Part shown: positions 16,095 through 24,774 of the stretch, one piece after another
Position numbering within the stretch: the first letter of the stretch is position 1
Layout of the letters: every line of letters begins with the position of its first letter
Source: an uncultured Alphaproteobacteria bacterium
GTDB lineage: Bacteria > Pseudomonadota > Alphaproteobacteria > MPNO01 > UBA830
Direction: 5' to 3'
Assembly (NCBI GenBank): GCA_913046035.1
Contig: CAJWSW010000017.1
Coordinates: 1 to 43,179, forward strand
Length of the DNA: 43,179 bases
Translations under genes and position numbers: made by a program
The notes under the pieces: generated by a model
Database searches by the model: none
What the model saw: only the letters and a program-made list of their open reading frames with translations
What the model was told of the DNA's origin: nothing

Positions 16095-17234
16095 TCATCC
16101 GGCTGTGAGGTTTTTTTGTGCTGCATTTAGCGCCTCTTTTCGCGCGCTGAATTCATTGATGCCCGTTTCAGCGCGAAGGTTAACTGTTGCATCGGCTTTG
16201 GATTGCTCGAGGGGGGCGCCGGTGGCGTCCGCGATCCGGTCAATCCCATTAAATAAAGCGGCAACGGCTGCTGAGTCTACCAGCGCAGAAGCACCCATCT
16301 TCTCTGCAATGGCTTTGCGTGCTGCCTCCATTCGTTCATCATCCACCCCAAGAATTGCTTCGGCAAATTCAATTAAAATGTCGCCGTGTTCGACACCGAT
16401 ATCGCCAGCTTCCGAGCCCCCAACGATAACGCCGTAATCAAGGTGGTCTCCAGTCACTTTGCTGCCCGCACGGAGCAGTGCCGCATGGCTGGTTGTTCAA
16501 TACGTACACTGGTTTAACGCCGACACTCGAGCCGCCAGTAGTTCTATCTGCAGATGGGTAATGGCACGGAATTCCGATGAAAAATCCCACATCTGCGGGC
16601 CGCTTAGATATTGGGCTGAAACAAGGTCGAAAAAGCTGCGGGCCTCGTCTGGTACAAGGGTAAGGGCGCGGCGGATGTTGGATTCCGGGCCAACAAAATA
16701 ATCTGCCTCGTTTTGCCCAAATTCATCCCAGGCAATGTTTGGCGCCCAGGCTTGGTGCTGACGCGCTTCCTTAGGGCGGTATTTTGATGGCTTCCCTTGT
16801 TTTGGTTCGGGCAAGGGACGTAACGGCACGCCGATACCATGTGCGAAGGTGTCGATCGCAGTTGTGTGCGCTACAACACTCACGATTTCTACGAAATGGG
16901 TTTCGGGAATGCCACCCTCAATAGTGTTTTGGTACCAGTTATGGGTAAGCCGGCCTGGATCCGCAACGATGAGCTGTATCATAGAAATCCAAGTTTCCGG
17001 TAAATCTGTGGCCGCATCTCTAGGGTTGGCTGCTGAAAAAGGGGATAGTGCTTCTTTGATGTTTGCACACGTCGCACTTTCCCGAGCGTGACGCGTTTCA
17101 GACATCACCTTGACCCGCTCCTCTCCGGTCAACCAAGTGCCAGCGCCTGAAAGCTTGTCCCACACTTGGCGGTGCGATGCGATTAAATCCTCGCGGATAG
17201 TGTATCTAGAATCGCTGTAGTCGATCTTGGACAT
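16095..17234 (-). CDS. Selenocysteine-containing AhpD/carboxymuconolactone decarboxylase-like protein, CxxU
   Basis: A 379-residue protein with one in-frame TGA (16499-16497). Around it the frame reads ALNQCTY-U-TTSHAALLRAG, so U246 replaces the second Cys of the AhpD motif CxxCxxxH: Cys243, Sec246, His250. A 133-residue AhpD-like C-terminal part continues in frame after the TGA to a TAG at 16095. The N-terminal half also looks like this family (FVEIVSVVAHTTAIDTFAHG, ~114-133). The start ATG at 17234 has GGAGG about seven bases upstream; the frame is open to 17288 but lacks a better site. It is followed, ~124 bases on, by the Prx-like selenoprotein gene. Likely a thiol/selenol peroxidase or reductase; the substrate is unknown. 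Confidence 0.88.
16463..16485 (-). promoter_or_regulatory. Candidate bacterial SECIS hairpin (AhpD-like gene)
   Basis: After the UGA, GCAC (+16 to +19) pairs with GUGC (+26 to +29) around the loop UGCUCC. A second stem, UGC with GCA (+12 to +14 with +32 to +34), lies below a small internal loop. A G is second in the apical loop, at +21. The hairpin is shorter than the one in the Prx-like gene, so the call rests partly on position. Confidence 0.5.
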
Positions 17235-17301
17235 AGTAGCGCCTCCTTCACGAACAATAAGCTTATTTAGACAGCGCGACACCGTCAAATCTGCACTTTT
17301 T

Positions 17302-18297
17302 TTAAAAGTTAAATAATGCCTTTGGAGTTTTTTCTGCGATGGTCTGGATATCTGAGCCGCTGAATTCAGCGTCTTTAAGCGTTTGTATGGGATCGGGATC
17401 GCCGGGCGGGAAGGGTAGGTCAGTGCCCAGCAAAATGCGATCGAGGCCGACCAGATCGCGCAGGTAGTTTAAAGCGGGACCGTGGTGAAGGATGGCGTCG
17501 TAAAAAAATTTCTTTAGGTATTCGGATGGTTTTTTCTTGGCGACATTACCCGTAATCGTTCGATCCGCAGCCTCGTGCATGCGATCAAAACGACCGATTA
17601 AAAATGGCAAAGACGCGCCGCCATGGGAAAGAATTAGTGAGAGCCTCGGAAAACGATCCATCACGCCTCCAGAGATAAGAGATCCTACGGAAAGCGTGGT
17701 ATCATTTGTGTAGGCGACGATCTGCGTAAGTGCGAATTTCTCTGAGCGAGGCGGCGGCGCGGGTTGAGCGGGATGGACGAGGACCGGCGCGTTTAGTTCA
17801 ACGCAGGCGGCCCAGTATTCATCCAGATCGCATTCTCCTAAATTCCGGCCATTAACATGGGTCGCCACAATGGCACCAACTGCGCCAGCTTTAATACCGC
17901 GTTCCAGTTCGCGCGCCGCCGAGGATGGATCTTGTAATGCGCCGGATGCCATCCATAGGAACCGATCCGAGTGTCTATCGCACAGTTTCGCCATGCTATC
18001 GTTCATAGCAGTGTGCCAAAGCGCGCCTTTGTCGGCGGGCAGGTCGTAGCCGAAAATATCGGTCCACATGCTAAGTATCTCTAGATCAATACCCTGCCGG
18101 TCCATCTCTTTTAGCCGATAATCGGTATTCATTAATTTGTCGAAAAATGGACGGATCTGCATTCCGCTTTCGAACCTACATGCATGAAGGTCAGGCTTTT
18201 GCTCTACCAAATCGATGCCGAATTCGTGTCCCCGGTCGGCCAAAGTATTTATGAGATCCGGCGACACCAGATGCGCATGAGTGTTGATCACGGTCAT
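17302..18297 (-). CDS. Amidohydrolase family protein (ACMSD-like)
   Basis: A 331-residue TIM-barrel metal hydrolase or decarboxylase of the amidohydrolase-2 family, which includes aminocarboxymuconate semialdehyde decarboxylase and several aromatic-acid decarboxylases. Metal-site residues are visible: His7 and His9 in THAHLV, His in LVHPAQP, His in LSHGG, and Asp in GTDLPFP. It begins ~12 bases after the molybdenum hydroxylase large subunit stop, so it belongs to the same operon. A nonhydrolytic decarboxylation of the hydroxylated product is a reasonable guess; the substrate is unknown. Confidence 0.85.
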   Translation of the reverse strand: MTVINTHAHLVSPDLINTLADRGHEFGIDLVEQKPDLHACRFESGMQIRPFFDKLMNTDYRLKEMDRQGIDLEILSMWTDIFGYDLPADKGALWHTAMNDSMAKLCDRHSDRFLWMASGALQDPSSAARELERGIKAGAVGAIVATHVNGRNLGECDLDEYWAACVELNAPVLVHPAQPAPPPRSEKFALTQIVAYTNDTTLSVGSLISGGVMDRFPRLSLILSHGGASLPFLIGRFDRMHEAADRTITGNVAKKKPSEYLKKFFYDAILHHGPALNYLRDLVGLDRILLGTDLPFPPGDPDPIQTLKDAEFSGSDIQTIAEKTPKALFNF

Positions 18298-18309
18298 TAT
18301 CGGATTTTC

Positions 18310-20604
18310 CTATTTTAAACTTTCTGCACCACGCAACGCCTCGCGAAGGCGATCCGGCGTCAGCGGTAGTTCGTTGATTGAAATATTATAAGGTTTTAGT
18401 GCACGGGCGATCGCGTTACCGACAGCGGCGGCTACCGCGACGATGCCGCCTTCGCCAGCGCCCTTAAATCCCATCGGATTTAACTCTGAAGGGAAGTTTT
18501 CTAACGCGATCGCTGTGATCTCCGGGAGCTCTGATGATGTGGGTAGCAGGTAGTCAGCAAAGCTGCCGGTAAGTAATTGACCGTCGTCATCATAAATAAA
18601 ATGATCTAGGAAGGTGCCGCCGAGGCCTTGAATAACGCCGCCAACCGCCTGACCCTGTATCATTGCCGGGTTTAGCGCCCGACCGATTTCCTCAGTTAGC
18701 CAGTAGCGCTCTACTTTCACTAAGCCTGTTGTGATATCGAGGGCGATTTGCGCTGCGTGTGCGCCATAAGAATATGAAAGCTTTTTTTCGTTGTCGAAGA
18801 TCGCATCGGCGGACAGAATATCGCCACGGGTTTCGGCGAAAGTTGCTAACTCCTGTAGCGTAAATCTATCTGGAGATTTGCAAACTTCGCCATTTTCATA
18901 CGTTAGTTCGGTCGGGTGACAATTCCATCGTAACGCTGCCAGTTCTTTTGCTTTTTCTTTTACCTTTTTGGCGGCGATGCGCGTCGCATTTCCCGCCATA
19001 ACGGTGTTACGGCTATGAAATGTTCCACCACCAGTTTTAACCAGCGTGGTGCTGCCGTGGCTCACCTCGACGCGTTCAATCTCGATATCAAGGTATTCTG
19101 CACAAATTTGGGCAAGGCCCGTTTCTGTTCCTTGCCCGACCGACGACGCACCAGTACGAACCTCTATATCGCCAGTTGATAAGACAGTGATGCTTGCTGA
19201 CTCAGGAGGACCTGCTGCGCTGCTTTCGATAAAACAGGCAATACCCATCGATCGCAATTTACCATCGGACGGGTCCTGTTTATCTATCCAGTCCGAATAC
19301 CGGCACTCGGTTAGAAGACGATCTAAAGCCGATGGATAATCGCCTTTGTCCAACGTAGCATCCGGGTCTCCGGGCACCAGTTCGCCGATGCGATAAGGCA
19401 ACTCCTCCGGCGTTAAAAGGTTGCGATGACGTAACACTGCAGGATCGATGTTTAAGTCATCGGCCATTAGGTCCATCATACGTTCACGGCAGAAATTAGC
19501 TTCAAACCTGCCAGGCCCGCGGAACGTTCCGACAGGGGTTTTATTTGTGATTAAGAATTGAACGTCACAGGCAAAAGATGGCACTCTATAAGGCCCTGGC
19601 AGAAACTGCGCGGCTTTGGAGGGTACGACACCCCCGTTGGTGCGTATGTACGCCCCCATATCACCCTGTACGGAGGCCCGCATGCCAAGGATATTTCCAT
19701 CGGCTGTAGCAGCGATTTCCATCTCGCAAGTTATGTCGCGTGAATGATTTGTAGCACTCAGGTTTTCGCGTCGATCCTCGATCCATTTGACCGGACGTCC
19801 GCTACGGTAGCTAGCGATCGGAACTAGATAATCCTCTGGGTACAGTTCACCGCGCACCCCAAAGCCGCCCCCTACGTCGGTTTCAATCAGCTCTACAGAC
19901 GACTCGGGTAGATTAAATGCCTCCGCGAGATGGCGGCGATTGAAAAAGTTGACTTTCGTCGCGCCATGCAATCGCAGTAGTGGCTTGGTGGGCTCAACTT
20001 CTGCGATCAGGCCTCTCGTTTCAAGCGGAACGGCGCCATGCCTGTTGGTCCGGAAATGTTCCCGCCGTGTGTAGAAAGCACCTTTAAATGCAGCCTCGAC
20101 ATCGCCGCGGGAAACTGAATATTGGGTGCCAATGTTCTCGCCGGCGGCGTCATGTATTAGCGTTTCGCCCTTTAGGGAATCTTGAACAGTAACGATCGCA
20201 GGCAGAGGCTCGACTTCGAGGCAAATAAGTTCAAGCGCATCCTCCGCTATGTAGCGATCTTCGGCGACGACCACAGCGACCGGCTCACCTACGTATCGAA
20301 CCTTCTTGTTGGCTAAAGGCTTTTGTAGAAATCTTTGGAAATCGGTGAATGGCGCTAACCGCAATGGGATTTCTGGAAGCTCATCCTCCAGATCATTCGC
20401 ACAAAAAACGTCGATAACCCCCTCCATGGCTCGCGCGGATTTCATATCGATTTTAGTAATAAAAGCGTGGGCGTGAGGGCTGCGGAGGATCGCCATACTT
20501 GCCATCCCCGGTAATTTTACGTCGTCTATATATTTGCCGGTGCCGGTTAGGAAACGCTTGTCTTCGAGCCGTCTGATTGATTTTCCTATATACGACTTGC
20601 TCAT
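18310..20604 (-). CDS. Molybdenum hydroxylase large subunit (xanthine dehydrogenase/CoxL family)
   Basis: A 764-residue Mo-binding subunit of the xanthine dehydrogenase family, which hydroxylates a carbon next to nitrogen or an aldehyde using molybdopterin cytosine dinucleotide. Visible signatures are IGKSIRRLEDKRFLTG at the N-terminus, ETDVGGGFGVRGELYPED, the Mo-site loop GTFRGPGRFE, SVGQGTETGLAQI, and the catalytic Glu region GFKGAGEGG. The loop is not the AYxCSFR of aerobic CO dehydrogenase, so CO is an unlikely substrate. The start ATG at 20604 overlaps the small-subunit stop by one base (TAATG); the frame is open to 20682 but that overlaps the small subunit. It forms a full medium-small-large operon with 20604-21955. 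Confidence 0.92.
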   Translation of the reverse strand: MSKSYIGKSIRRLEDKRFLTGTGKYIDDVKLPGMASMAILRSPHAHAFITKIDMKSARAMEGVIDVFCANDLEDELPEIPLRLAPFTDFQRFLQKPLANKKVRYVGEPVAVVVAEDRYIAEDALELICLEVEPLPAIVTVQDSLKGETLIHDAAGENIGTQYSVSRGDVEAAFKGAFYTRREHFRTNRHGAVPLETRGLIAEVEPTKPLLRLHGATKVNFFNRRHLAEAFNLPESSVELIETDVGGGFGVRGELYPEDYLVPIASYRSGRPVKWIEDRRENLSATNHSRDITCEMEIAATADGNILGMRASVQGDMGAYIRTNGGVVPSKAAQFLPGPYRVPSFACDVQFLITNKTPVGTFRGPGRFEANFCRERMMDLMADDLNIDPAVLRHRNLLTPEELPYRIGELVPGDPDATLDKGDYPSALDRLLTECRYSDWIDKQDPSDGKLRSMGIACFIESSAAGPPESASITVLSTGDIEVRTGASSVGQGTETGLAQICAEYLDIEIERVEVSHGSTTLVKTGGGTFHSRNTVMAGNATRIAAKKVKEKAKELAALRWNCHPTELTYENGEVCKSPDRFTLQELATFAETRGDILSADAIFDNEKKLSYSYGAHAAQIALDITTGLVKVERYWLTEEIGRALNPAMIQGQAVGGVIQGLGGTFLDHFIYDDDGQLLTGSFADYLLPTSSELPEITAIALENFPSELNPMGFKGAGEGGIVAVAAAVGNAIARALKPYNISINELPLTPDRLREALRGAESLK

Positions 20605-21089
20605 TAGGGTGGCCCTTGGCGGCGACGTTCCGCGGCATCGATGATTGCGTCGACTATAGAAATATAACCTGTACAACGGCAAATATTGCCGGAAATTGCG
20701 CTTTCAACCTCTCTGCGCGTTGGCGCCGGATTTTCGGTGAGAAGCGCCTCCGCCGTTGTAAGCATGCCGGGGGTACAAAACCCGCACTGCAGCGCGTGGT
20801 TGTCATGGAATGCTTCTTGAAGTGGAGACAGCTCCCCGTCTTTCGCAAGCCCTTCGACGGTGGTTATTTTCATGCCTTGCGCCTGCACCGCAAAAATAAG
20901 ACACGACCGGATTGAGACGCCATCTGCAAGCACAGTGCAAGCGCCACATACGCCATGCTCGCAGCCAAGATGTGTGCCTGTCAGGTCCAATTTTTCGCGT
21001 AAACAATCTGCCAGTGTCATTCTTGCATCAATCTCACACGCGTGTGTGTCGTTGTTAACGTTCAAAGAAATTTTAAGGCGTTCACTCAT
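20604..21089 (-). CDS. Molybdenum hydroxylase small subunit, two [2Fe-2S] clusters
   Basis: A 161-residue iron-sulfur subunit that passes electrons from the Mo centre to FAD. All eight cluster cysteines are present: Cys43, Cys48, Cys51 and Cys63 (plant-type ferredoxin domain, GCEHGVCGACT), and Cys102, Cys105, Cys137 and Cys139 (CGFCTPGM, ICRCTGY). The ATG at 21089 overlaps the stop of the medium subunit (ATGA), which fixes the start over an in-frame ATG at 21104. Its own stop overlaps the large-subunit start. Confidence 0.95.
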   Translation of the reverse strand: MSERLKISLNVNNDTHACEIDARMTLADCLREKLDLTGTHLGCEHGVCGACTVLADGVSIRSCLIFAVQAQGMKITTVEGLAKDGELSPLQEAFHDNHALQCGFCTPGMLTTAEALLTENPAPTRREVESAISGNICRCTGYISIVDAIIDAAERRRQGPP

Positions 21090-21955
21090 GTATCGCGCTC
21101 CCATGCTTCAGTTAGCGTACGAATGGCGAGAGCGGCAGCAACCTCGCACCTATAAATAGCACTTGCATGCACATCATCGAACGGATCAATATCCGCTGTG
21201 ACCTCCGCTGCGGCTTTTTCAAAAAGTGGCAGCGATGGAACAGAACCTAAGAGGGCAGCTTCAGATTTAGTTAAGCGCACGGGCGTGTCTGCTGCCCCGA
21301 TTGCGCTCAGCCCACAGGCGGAGATTGAACTAGTAGCGTCGAGATCAAACCAGGCAGCAATGCCGACAAGCGCATAATCACCCTCGCGACGTGAGACTTC
21401 TTGAAATCCCCACTTTCGGTCCTTTGGCCATCTCGGGAATTTTATATTTAGAAGAAGTTCGCCTTCCTCCAATGCGGTGGTAAACACGCTCTCGAAGAAA
21501 TCGACCGCATGCACTGTACGAAAACCTCTGGGTCCCTGCAGTTCGATTTCCGCGTCGCATGCGAGAACGATACCCGGCAATTCAGCCGCGGGATCGGCAT
21601 GCGCAATGCTTCCTCCAATGGTGCCGCGATTGCGGATCTGGGCATGGGCGATATGCCTCGCCGCTGCGGCAAGCAGCGGATGTGCACCTGTTATCTTTGG
21701 ATCGTTTTCAAGGCGACGCGTACGTGTCAAAGCGCCGATGTTGAGAGCGCTATCGGATGACAAGGAAACCTTTGACAATTCGGTGAGGCCATTTAGGTCG
21801 ATTAACGCAGATGGCGCGGCGACGCGGAAATTCATCATTGGGACTAAGCTCTGGCCGCCGGCAATATACCGGGCATTTTCGCCAAGTTCCTGCTTCATTG
21901 CGATCGCATTCTTGACGCTTTCCGGGGCGAGATATGAAAACTTCGGTGGTTTCAT
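21086..21955 (-). CDS. Molybdenum hydroxylase medium subunit (FAD-binding)
   Basis: A 289-residue FAD subunit of the CoxM/XdhB type. FAD-binding motifs are YIAGGQSLVPMMNFR and GTIGGSIAHADPAAELP; a CO-dehydrogenase-type C-terminal domain follows. It is first in the medium-small-large order, and ATGA overlaps with the small-subunit start show tight coupling. The ATG at 21955 has only a weak ribosome site, and ~344 bases separate it from the amidase gene, so a promoter may lie there. Confidence 0.93.
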   Translation of the reverse strand: MKPPKFSYLAPESVKNAIAMKQELGENARYIAGGQSLVPMMNFRVAAPSALIDLNGLTELSKVSLSSDSALNIGALTRTRRLENDPKITGAHPLLAAAARHIAHAQIRNRGTIGGSIAHADPAAELPGIVLACDAEIELQGPRGFRTVHAVDFFESVFTTALEEGELLLNIKFPRWPKDRKWGFQEVSRREGDYALVGIAAWFDLDATSSISACGLSAIGAADTPVRLTKSEAALLGSVPSLPLFEKAAAEVTADIDPFDDVHASAIYRCEVAAALAIRTLTEAWERDT

Positions 21956-22299
21956 ATTTTGGCAATCTTCAGCGGTTGTTCAGGTGGTTGTGGCAGCAGG
22001 GCCTTGCAGTCCTCTCCAACACTTTTTCAAAATTTACACGTGAATGTTTCTCGCGCTCAACCTTCATGTCATTAAAGAGAAAATTTGCGCTAAACATTGA
22101 TAAAGGTAATTAATGTAACAAGCCCATTGTGTGAAGTCGCTGGAGTTGCATGGGGCTATCTTAATAATGCCAAGAAGGTTCTGGAACACGAGACCAACTA
22201 TGAAAAATGATCTCAGTGCATCTCAAATAGCGCGCCGCAACCGTAGTGAAGTATAGTAGATCGGTTTGTTTATTTTCCTTTGGATCTGTGATCAGCCGG
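21956..22299. other. Intergenic region upstream of the molybdenum hydroxylase operon
   Basis: AT-rich in its middle (around 22060-22130), with no coding frame I trust. It is the likely place for an operon promoter, but I cannot point to convincing -35/-10 boxes or a terminator. Confidence 0.4.
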
Positions 22300-23499
22300 T
22301 CATGTCTGGTTTTTAGCAGCGACTTCAAGATCGCGTTGGATCCGCAGGGCCTGTTGAAAAAGATTTTCATCACTCCCGTGGGCACTCATCAGTTGAAGAT
22401 TAGTTGCAGGTGTCGCGGCAGATATAGGGTTTGGGAGACTGATAACCGGGGTTCCCGTAATATTAGCCATACACGTAAGGACTGTCATGGCAACGACAAC
22501 TGGCACCTCCTCTCCGGAAAGAGTGGCGCGGTTTGCCTCTTTTTGAGGAGGGGCGATCGGTAACGTAGGCGATATCAGTAGATCGATCGGTTCCAGTATG
22601 TTTTGAACTTTTTTTTCTGCCGCCCGTGCCCATCCCCAAGCTGCCTCGACTGCTTCAATTGATAAATTTTCGGCGTAATCCAACCCCTTTACTGCCGCTC
22701 TGCCGAGTTGACCGCGCTCTGTATCGCTCAGGTTCGAGTATATCTTAAGAGCCTCCGATAAAACGATGACGCCATGCGCTTCGGCGATTTGTTTGCGGCC
22801 GGGGATAGATATTCGGTCGATTTCATGCCCTGCGTCTCTAAGCCAGTTGGCGATCTTATCAAGTTCCATTTCGATTTTTTCTTCGAACAGGTGCGATTGA
22901 TTTTTTTCGACACCAATACGCAGACCGGTAAGCGCGCAGTCAGTTTTTTCCACACTTCCAAGTAAGACGTGGCCAACGCAGACCAGAGTTTTGAGGTCAC
23001 CCGCGATTAGACCTACATGATCTAATTGTGGTGCCAATGGCCAGACACCCTCATTGGAAACTCTACCGTAAGTCGGCTTAAACGATACTAGACCGGTGCA
23101 GGCAGCCGGCATGCGGACACTCCCCCCAGTATCAGTGCCGACTGCGAAATCGCAGTAGCCAGCGGCGACGGCTGCGGCCGAGCCACCGGACGAACCTCCG
23201 ACGATAAGATTTGGAGCTTTTGGGTTGAATGTTTGCGGCGTTGAGACGCCAAATCCCCCAGCATCGGTTTGGGTCATGCCGACGCAACTTGCACCGGCGT
23301 CAAGCAGCAGTTCTATACAAGGTGCTGTTGACGCTGCACGGCGGGTTGCCAACAGCGGATGGCCGGCAGAAAATGCCCTACCTTCGATGCTTATGTTGTC
23401 TTTTACCGCAAAGTTCAGGCCCGCTAAGACACCATTATCAGCGCCATTAATATGTGTCCGCTCGACGAATGCGTTCCAGCAGTCTTCTTCGGAAGTCAT
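22300..23499 (-). CDS. Amidase signature family hydrolase
   Basis: A 399-residue amidase of the GatA-like signature family, which hydrolyses C-N amide bonds. The Ser-cisSer-Lys triad is visible: Lys33 in FAVKDNIS, the cis-Ser in GGSSGGSAAAVA, and the nucleophile in GTDTGGSVR. It is not GatA itself, since no gatB/gatC accompanies it. I chose the ATG at 23499; a TTG at 23520, one base after the SDR stop and preceded by AGG, is an alternative that would couple translation. It probably acts on an amide made in the same pathway as the SDR and the molybdenum hydroxylase. Confidence 0.88.
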   Translation of the reverse strand: MTSEEDCWNAFVERTHINGADNGVLAGLNFAVKDNISIEGRAFSAGHPLLATRRAASTAPCIELLLDAGASCVGMTQTDAGGFGVSTPQTFNPKAPNLIVGGSSGGSAAAVAAGYCDFAVGTDTGGSVRMPAACTGLVSFKPTYGRVSNEGVWPLAPQLDHVGLIAGDLKTLVCVGHVLLGSVEKTDCALTGLRIGVEKNQSHLFEEKIEMELDKIANWLRDAGHEIDRISIPGRKQIAEAHGVIVLSEALKIYSNLSDTERGQLGRAAVKGLDYAENLSIEAVEAAWGWARAAEKKVQNILEPIDLLISPTLPIAPPQKEANRATLSGEEVPVVVAMTVLTCMANITGTPVISLPNPISAATPATNLQLMSAHGSDENLFQQALRIQRDLEVAAKNQT

Positions 23500-23521
23500 C
23501 AAGGGATTTGTCCCGATCAAA

Positions 23522-24331
23522 TTACCTGTCGCGCAGTCGGTCCATTAGCGATTTTTCTTGACCACCATCAATCTCGATTTGGGTGCCATTAACGAAATGC
23601 ATGAGTGGTGACGCCAACATAATGCATAAATTCGCCACCTCTTCCGTCTCAGCAATCCTTCCGAGTGGGATAGAGGCCGGCGCTAGCTTGTCGGCTTCTT
23701 CAAAAGAGAGATTCATGTCTCTTGCCATAGCGTTCACCAGTCCCGTCCAACGTTCTGTGCGAACCGGTCCCGGGTTGACGGCGACGAAGCTTATGTTGTC
23801 CTTACCGTACTGGCCAGCGAGTGATTTTGTTAGGTTCTGTCCTGCAGCATTGGCCGCACCTGGCGCGATTTCCCAGTAGGACGGTTTCACCCCGTCATTC
23901 CCTATTAGGTTGACAACTCGGCCGCCTCCTTGTTCCACCATTATAGGCAAGACATAGCGTAAGCACCGGACGTAACCCATGAACTTAAGCTGAAGTGACT
24001 GTGCCCAGTCATCCTCTGATAAATGCTCGATCACACCGCCGGGGGAAGAGCCAGCGTTGTTAACCATTATATCCACCCGGCCAAGTTCTCCAGCGCTGTC
24101 GTCTACAAATTTTTTTGCCTGGCTGTCCTCAGTCAGATCCGTTGGGATGGCAACGACTTTTACACCTGTTGCGTCGCGTATCTCCTGTGCGGTCGCTTCC
24201 AGGGGTTCGGGACGTCGCGCACAGATCGCTACATCAACACCCTCTTTCGCTAGACCCATGGCAATACCTTTGCCTATACCTTCACTGCCGCCTGTAATAA
24301 GAGCGGTTTTCCCTTTCAACTGTAATTCCAA
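23522..24331 (-). CDS. Atypical SDR family protein lacking the YxxxK pair
   Basis: A 269-residue protein with the SDR Rossmann fold: cofactor motif TGGSEGIGKG (13-22), NNAG (91-94), and the C-terminal FVNGTQIEIDGGQ. The catalytic Tyr and Lys are missing: the aligned segment PGAANAAGQNLTK puts Pro157 and Asn161 in their places, and the usual Ser is not evident in NLIGNDGVKPS. It may therefore bind NAD(P)H without normal SDR chemistry, or use another mechanism. It starts with TTG at 24331, behind GGGAG. It is followed at once by the amidase gene. Confidence 0.82.
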   Translation of the reverse strand: MELQLKGKTALITGGSEGIGKGIAMGLAKEGVDVAICARRPEPLEATAQEIRDATGVKVVAIPTDLTEDSQAKKFVDDSAGELGRVDIMVNNAGSSPGGVIEHLSEDDWAQSLQLKFMGYVRCLRYVLPIMVEQGGGRVVNLIGNDGVKPSYWEIAPGAANAAGQNLTKSLAGQYGKDNISFVAVNPGPVRTERWTGLVNAMARDMNLSFEEADKLAPASIPLGRIAETEEVANLCIMLASPLMHFVNGTQIEIDGGQEKSLMDRLRDR

Positions 24332-24611
24332 TTTACGTCTCCCATTGTTTGTAATTTTAGTTCTTGCGGCACTTTTGGTTTATCCATGCGTCAGCTGTTA
24401 CGGCACAGAAGTCGCAGGATCGTATCTCTTTACACCCTGACTGGAAAAAAGCAGACCAAATTTGTGCTCCTTAATATGAGATTGTGAACTTTATCCGCCT
24501 AACCACCTCTATCCAAGTGAATTGGTGTTCACAGAACTACCGGCGTTTAGCCTGCCAGGCTACTTCACTCAGTTGATCCACTAGACGTAGCATTGGGGTA
24601 GCCTTTAGGAC
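24332..24611. other. Intergenic region between tRNA-Sec and the SDR gene
   Basis: Downstream of tRNA-Sec on the minus strand. A short hairpin (AGCCT/AGGCT, near 24550-24565) has no T tract. I see no gene. The whole gene-poor stretch from the SDR start to the selB stop contains only this region, the tRNA and ~67 bases. Confidence 0.4.
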
Positions 24612-24707
24612 TGGCGGAAAAGAGTGGGAGTCGAACCCACCAGGGACGTCTGACGCCCCTCACCGGTTTTGAAGACCGGGCGCCCCACCGGGGAACGATT
24701 CTCTTCC
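24612..24707 (-). tRNA. selC: tRNA-Sec, anticodon TCA
   Basis: A 96-base tRNA with encoded CCA. The acceptor stem has eight base pairs (GGAAGAGA with TCTTTTCC, one G-U) and the T stem five (GTGGG/CCCAC), the bacterial 8/5 form. Anticodon TCA (24672-24670) sits in loop CTTCAAAA. The variable arm is long (GGGGCGT paired with ACGTCCC). These features are specific to selenocysteine tRNA. It lies 67 bases past the selB stop on the same strand. Confidence 0.97.
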
Positions 24708-24774
24708 AGTTTTATCTGCATAACAAAATCAATCAAATTCGAAAACCGTCAAATTTCATAATTAATTAATGACT

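Noticed and set aside
16497-17288. Truncated AhpD-like ORF, and a separate ORF at 16095-16457
   Set aside because: Same frame, joined across a TGA inside the CxxC motif; treated as one Sec-containing gene. The codons before 17234 lack a ribosome site.
18310-21955. Aerobic CO dehydrogenase (coxMSL)
   Set aside because: Order and folds fit the wider family, but the large subunit lacks the AYxCSFR active-site loop; called a general molybdenum hydroxylase.
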